The translations under genes were made by a program, and so were the position numbers. 31,878 nucleotides of DNA, taken from positions 1-31,878 of the forward strand of contig NZ_JASLCE010000076.1 in the NCBI RefSeq assembly GCF_030146175.1, given 5' to 3'. A model generated the notes under the pieces. That model saw only the letters and a program-made list of their open reading frames with translations. It had not been told where the DNA came from and searched no databases. How positions within the stretch are numbered: the stretch's first letter is position 1; each line of letters begins with the position of its first letter. Of this stretch, positions 29,051 through 31,878 are shown piece after piece. This DNA is from Flavobacterium sp. (lineage in GTDB: Bacteria > Bacteroidota > Bacteroidia > Flavobacteriales > Flavobacteriaceae).

Positions 29051-31030
29051 ATGGAAGCATTTGGTATTTACATTCTAAAAGTTACGGCATTAATAACCGT
29101 TTTTTTTCTGGCATATCATTTCTTTTTACGAAAAGAAACGTTTTTTAATGCCAATCGTGGTTATCTGATAGCCGGTTTGTTTACGTCCGCATTACTTCCA
29201 CTGATCTCATATACCAAAATTATTTGGGTAGAACGGACTCCAATTGCTTCTATTACCTATGCCGACGGTACATCACAAATTCAAATGGCAGTACCAGTGC
29301 CAGCCGATTCCGGTTTTCAAATCGACTATCACTATCTGTTTAGTATTTTATATATCACCGGTATTATTTTGTTTTGTATCCGTTTTCTGTCCGAATACCG
29401 ATCACTTCGTAAAATACTGGAAAAACCAAAAGCCGTAACTCAAAACAAGTTTCATTTTATCGATACCGAAAAAGTCCAATCACCTTTTTCGTTCTTTAAC
29501 TATATTGTTTACAATTCCAAACTATTGCAACAGGACGAATTGTCCGACATTATCGAACACGAAAAGATTCACAGCCAACAGAAACACTCACTCGACATGA
29601 TGATCGCGCAGGCATTTTGTATCTTTTTCTGGTTCAATCCGATCATGTGGATTTACAAAAAAGCCATTGCTCAAAATCTGGAATTTATTGCCGATGCCGA
29701 GGCTACAAAAGTTGTCGACGACATTAAAGCCTATCAGAAAACCTTAGTAAAAGTAACAATGCAAACCCAATGCATTGCCATCACCAATCATTTTTATCAA
29801 TCATTAATCAAAAAACGAATCGTTATGTTAAACACCAATCAGTCCCGAAAAAGGAACCTGTGGAAGTACCTAATCATCCTTCCGCTACTGGCCTTTTTTA
29901 TCCTGCAATTCCAGGTAAAGATCCTGGCACAGGAAAAAAAGCACGCACCAGCCACTTTACAGCAAAATAACGCTCCCTATACACCCGGAGACGATGTAAC
30001 TGTAATTGTAGACAAAAATACTAGTGATGAACAATTAAAAAAGAATGTGGAATTACTTAAAAACGAATACGGTGTTACATTAAAGTATTCTAAAGTAAAG
30101 CGCAACAAAGCCGGTGAAATCATCCGTATTAAAATCGAATACAAAGACAAAGAAGGCAATACCGGAATCACACAAACGGAAAGTGACGAACCGATCAACC
30201 CAATTCGCTTTATCAAAAAAACCGATAGTAACGGTAAAATCAAAATCGGTTTTAACTCCGAAGCAAAACAACAACGCTATGCCAGAAACGGAAAAACCCG
30301 TACCAGTACAACCATTAAAGACGAAGGCACCAACGAACAGCCTGAAAGCGATACCTCATTTGGTGATCGTATCAGTAATTTTATAAGTCCACCGTCACCA
30401 CCTAGCCCACCATCACCGCCAAGTCCGCCGTCACCGCCAAGTCCACTGAGTCCGCCACCTAGTCCACCAGCACCACCAAGCCCTCCAGCTCCAAAGTATT
30501 GGTCAGGTAATCCGGCAACAGCGCCAGCGCCACCGCCGCCAAATTCAAAATCAAACGTAAAAAAATCGTCGGCTTCGGTGATCATTAAAAACGGAAAAGT
30601 AATAACTACCTCCAGAAATGGCAACGTTGTTTATGTAAACGGTAATGAAATAATAAATGCTGATGATCTTAAAATAGACACCAAAGAAATTACCCGTAAG
30701 GCATTGGAAGATGCTCGTATAGCCATCGAAAAAGCCCGTCCGGAAATTGATCGTGCCCGTGTGGAAGCCCTAAAAAGTCAGGAACTAGCCATGAAAGATC
30801 ACGAAATTGCGATGAGAGCACATGAGGAAGCTATGAAAGGTTTGGAAAGAGCCATGAAAACACAGGAAATTGCTCAGAAGGAACGTGAAAAAGCCATGAA
30901 AGCCCGTGAAGCAGCTATGAAAGACCGCGCTAAAGCGCTGGAATCGGCACGAAAAGATCGCGAAAAAGCGATGAAAGAACGTGAAAAAGCAATGAAGGAA
31001 CGCGAGCGTGAACTTCGTGACAGCGAATAA
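29051..31030 (+). CDS. BlaR1-like M56 membrane metallopeptidase with Pro-rich stalk and heptad-repeat tail
   Basis: A 659-residue sensor protease. The N-terminal M56 domain (1-290) has membrane segments at about 5-27, 37-55, 98-117, 180-200 and 272-291. The zinc site is HEKIH (H170, E171, H174), with the third ligand candidate E211 in NLEFIADAEA. From 292 on it should be periplasmic: a mixed domain (about 305-400, TVIVDKNTSDEQLKK...GVTLKYSKVKRN); a proline-rich stalk at 446-481 made of six SPP triplets, SPL and further SPP/APP units; a small beta segment (about 500-535); and a helical tail (about 545-659) of near-exact heptads such as EKAMKER. The penicillin-binding sensor of true BlaR1 is absent, so the signal is something else. 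It is coupled to BlaI and followed by a terminator. Confidence 0.9.
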   Translation: MEAFGIYILKVTALITVFFLAYHFFLRKETFFNANRGYLIAGLFTSALLPLISYTKIIWVERTPIASITYADGTSQIQMAVPVPADSGFQIDYHYLFSILYITGIILFCIRFLSEYRSLRKILEKPKAVTQNKFHFIDTEKVQSPFSFFNYIVYNSKLLQQDELSDIIEHEKIHSQQKHSLDMMIAQAFCIFFWFNPIMWIYKKAIAQNLEFIADAEATKVVDDIKAYQKTLVKVTMQTQCIAITNHFYQSLIKKRIVMLNTNQSRKRNLWKYLIILPLLAFFILQFQVKILAQEKKHAPATLQQNNAPYTPGDDVTVIVDKNTSDEQLKKNVELLKNEYGVTLKYSKVKRNKAGEIIRIKIEYKDKEGNTGITQTESDEPINPIRFIKKTDSNGKIKIGFNSEAKQQRYARNGKTRTSTTIKDEGTNEQPESDTSFGDRISNFISPPSPPSPPSPPSPPSPPSPLSPPPSPPAPPSPPAPKYWSGNPATAPAPPPPNSKSNVKKSSASVIIKNGKVITTSRNGNVVYVNGNEIINADDLKIDTKEITRKALEDARIAIEKARPEIDRARVEALKSQELAMKDHEIAMRAHEEAMKGLERAMKTQEIAQKEREKAMKAREAAMKDRAKALESARKDREKAMKEREKAMKERERELRDSE

Positions 31031-31060
31031 AAAAAGAGCCACATATGTGGCTCTTTTTTT
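31029..31060 (+). terminator. Terminator of the BlaI-M56 operon
   Basis: GAGCCACA (31036-31043) pairs with TGTGGCTC (31046-31053), a nearly loopless perfect palindrome, with an A-run to the left and eight T to the right. It starts at the stop codon of the peptidase gene. Confidence 0.85.
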
Positions 31061-31086
31061 TGTATCTTTATCAAAACCAAAGGAAT

Positions 31087-31227
31087 ATGTTTAAAATACT
31101 GGCCCAACTCAACAAACTGCTTTTACCGAGCTACAGCAAACAAAACCTTGATTTATCCAAAGCAAGCGCTTTTCAGAAGCTAATTATCGCCTGGCGGTAT
31201 TATGTGACCATCCGAGCTATAAACTAG
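31087..31227 (+). CDS. Conserved 46-residue basic protein
   Basis: A 46-residue protein from the ATG before FKILAQLNKLLLPSY; a longer frame from 31045 would start inside the preceding terminator and is unlikely. It is basic and amphipathic (LNKLLLPSYSKQ, then LSKASAFQKLIIAWRYYVT). Very similar short proteins are recalled in many Flavobacteriaceae, some carrying the misleading name SsrA-binding protein; it lacks the SmpB fold length of about 150 residues. The function is unknown. Its TAG overlaps the apt TAG on the other strand within a shared CTAG. A TATCTTTA sequence 20 nt upstream is a near -7 match. Confidence 0.7.
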   Translation: MFKILAQLNKLLLPSYSKQNLDLSKASAFQKLIIAWRYYVTIRAIN

Positions 31228-31736
31228 TACTGAAGAGCCGCAAATCGCTCGTAGCCGGCAATTTTATCTCCTCCATTCAGAAAAGACAGTTCCATCAGGA
31301 AATTTACCTGTACAATTTCGCCACCCAGTTTTTCTACCAGTTCACAAACCGCTTTAATCGTTCCGCCGGTTGCTAACACATCGTCGTGAATTAGAACCTT
31401 ATCCCCTTTTTGGATTGCATCGGCATGAATTTCCAGTGTATCGGTACCATATTCCAACGTATACGAAGCCGAAACGGTATCGAATGGCAACTTTCCGGCT
31501 TTACGAACCGGCACAAAACCCGCCTGTAATTCGTGCGCCAATAAAGTTGCAAAGAAAAAACCACGGCTTTCCACTCCGATTACCTTATCGATTTTTTTAT
31601 TTTTCAGGTTTTCGATCAAAATTTGGAGGCATTCATTCGTGGCTTCCGGGCTCATCAATAAAGGAGTGATATCTTTAAACAAAATTCCTTCTTTAGGAAA
31701 ATCCTGAATATCACGTACATACTCTTTTAGTCTCAT
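31224..31736 (-). CDS. apt: Adenine phosphoribosyltransferase
   Basis: A 170-residue purine salvage enzyme that joins adenine and PRPP to give AMP. The PRPP-binding signature VLIHDDVLATGGT is at 114-126. Other family hallmarks are FPKEGILFKDITPLL (13-27), VIGVESRGFFF (52-62) and the flexible loop VRKAGKLPFDTVSASYTLEYG (77-97). Length equals that of typical bacterial Apt. Cytoplasmic. It is convergent with the 46-residue gene (the two stop codons overlap) and divergent from tRNA-Arg. Confidence 0.95.
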   Translation of the reverse strand: MRLKEYVRDIQDFPKEGILFKDITPLLMSPEATNECLQILIENLKNKKIDKVIGVESRGFFFATLLAHELQAGFVPVRKAGKLPFDTVSASYTLEYGTDTLEIHADAIQKGDKVLIHDDVLATGGTIKAVCELVEKLGGEIVQVNFLMELSFLNGGDKIAGYERFAALQY

Positions 31737-31763
31737 TTTTTTTTAAATTTTATTTCAATTTTG

Positions 31764-31794
31764 TTTGCAAGTTACACATTTACCCCTATATTTG
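31764..31794 (+). promoter_or_regulatory. Promoter of tRNA-Arg
   Basis: TTTG (31764-31767), a 19-nt spacer and TATATTTG (31787-31794) are a complete Bacteroidota -33/-7 promoter, 19 nt before the tRNA 5' end. Confidence 0.8.
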
Positions 31795-31813
31795 CACCCG
31801 TAAAAACAACTAA

Positions 31814-31878
31814 GGCCTCGTGGCGCAACTGAATAGCGCATCTGATTACGGCTCAGAAGGTTACAGGTTTGAATCCTG
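31814..31878 (+). tRNA. tRNA-Arg (anticodon ACG), cut by the window end
   Basis: The acceptor 5' strand GGCCTCG starts at 31814. The D-stem is GCGC (31823-31826) with GCGC (31836-31839). The anticodon stem TCTGA/TCAGA encloses the loop TTACGGC, giving anticodon ACG (arginine, CGN codons). The T-arm with GGTTTGAATCC follows. The window ends inside the T-stem, so the acceptor 3' strand is missing. No contradiction to a functional tRNA is seen. Confidence 0.93.

Noticed and set aside
30277..30624. Minus-strand open frame of 115 codons, rich in Gly-Gly-Asp-Gly repeats.
   Set aside because: It is the exact antisense of the SPP repeats of the M56 peptidase. Repeats on one strand give an artificial open frame on the other.
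28679..31030. The BlaI/M56 pair as a beta-lactam resistance system.
   Set aside because: There is no beta-lactamase or PBP gene nearby, and the peptidase lacks a penicillin-binding sensor domain. A resistance role is not supported by the sequence.

Overview
The window looks like a chromosomal segment of a Bacteroidota bacterium of the Flavobacteriaceae, close to Flavobacterium. The reasons are: an AT-rich sequence; at least eight perfect copies of the Bacteroidota -7 promoter element TAnnTTTG, several with a TTG/TTTG box 19-21 nt upstream; a type IX secretion C-terminal sorting domain; a BlaI/M56 regulatory pair of the flavobacterial kind; and small proteins that I recall as conserved in this family. 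I see no phage, IS transposase, CRISPR array or rRNA. Most of it is ordinary chromosome with compact operons separated by clear intrinsic terminators.

Layout. 79-4399 (- strand): a DUF1826-like protein, a secreted seven-repeat RCC1 propeller and a membrane LTA-synthase-type sulfatase. 4532-12793 (+): fatty-acid degradation, with an acyl-CoA ligase followed by a MarR regulator and a fadN-fadA-fadE beta-oxidation operon of the Bacillus subtilis type. A small four-helix-bundle (IVS/S23-like) gene bounded by 24-bp near-perfect inverted repeats is wedged between fadA and fadE. 12923-14772 (+): a Cu/Zn superoxide dismutase lipoprotein and a LETM1-like protein. 14864-18270 (-): a small membrane-anchored protein, a SulP (BicA-like) transporter and two different beta-carbonic anhydrases, plausibly one inorganic-carbon module. 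18380-19918: divergent dps and oxyR, the latter with both redox cysteines. 19933-21870 (-): a 65-aa conserved protein, mnmD, a c-type haem lipoprotein and a DUF4920 lipoprotein. 22225-25131: ilvE (+), a MazG-like pyrophosphohydrolase (-), a 62-aa membrane protein (+) and an SRPBCC protein (+). 25184-27154 (-): a tightly packed tcdA, TatD-family and DUF1684 operon. 27307-28521 (+): an MFS transporter. 28679-31030 (+): a BlaI repressor and an M56 (BlaR1-like) membrane peptidase with an unusual periplasmic tail. 31087-31878: a 46-aa protein (+), apt (-) and the 5' part of tRNA-Arg(ACG) (+).

How the genes work together. The acyl-CoA ligase, FadE, FadN and FadA together supply the activation, dehydrogenation, hydration/oxidation and thiolysis steps of beta-oxidation. 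The MarR gene heads the operon, and a perfect 12-bp palindrome lies between the expected -33 and -7 positions of its promoter. SulP plus two carbonic anhydrases would import bicarbonate and interconvert it with CO2. OxyR beside dps and, further upstream, SodC give a peroxide/superoxide defence neighbourhood. BlaI and the M56 peptidase form a sensor-protease/repressor pair. Its promoter carries three identical-architecture dyads spaced exactly 20 bp apart, which is the most striking regulatory signal in the window. The two signals I rate most worth follow-up are this phased operator array (with the Pro-rich/heptad-repeat tail of the M56 protein) and the inverted-repeat-bounded four-helix-bundle cassette inside the beta-oxidation operon.
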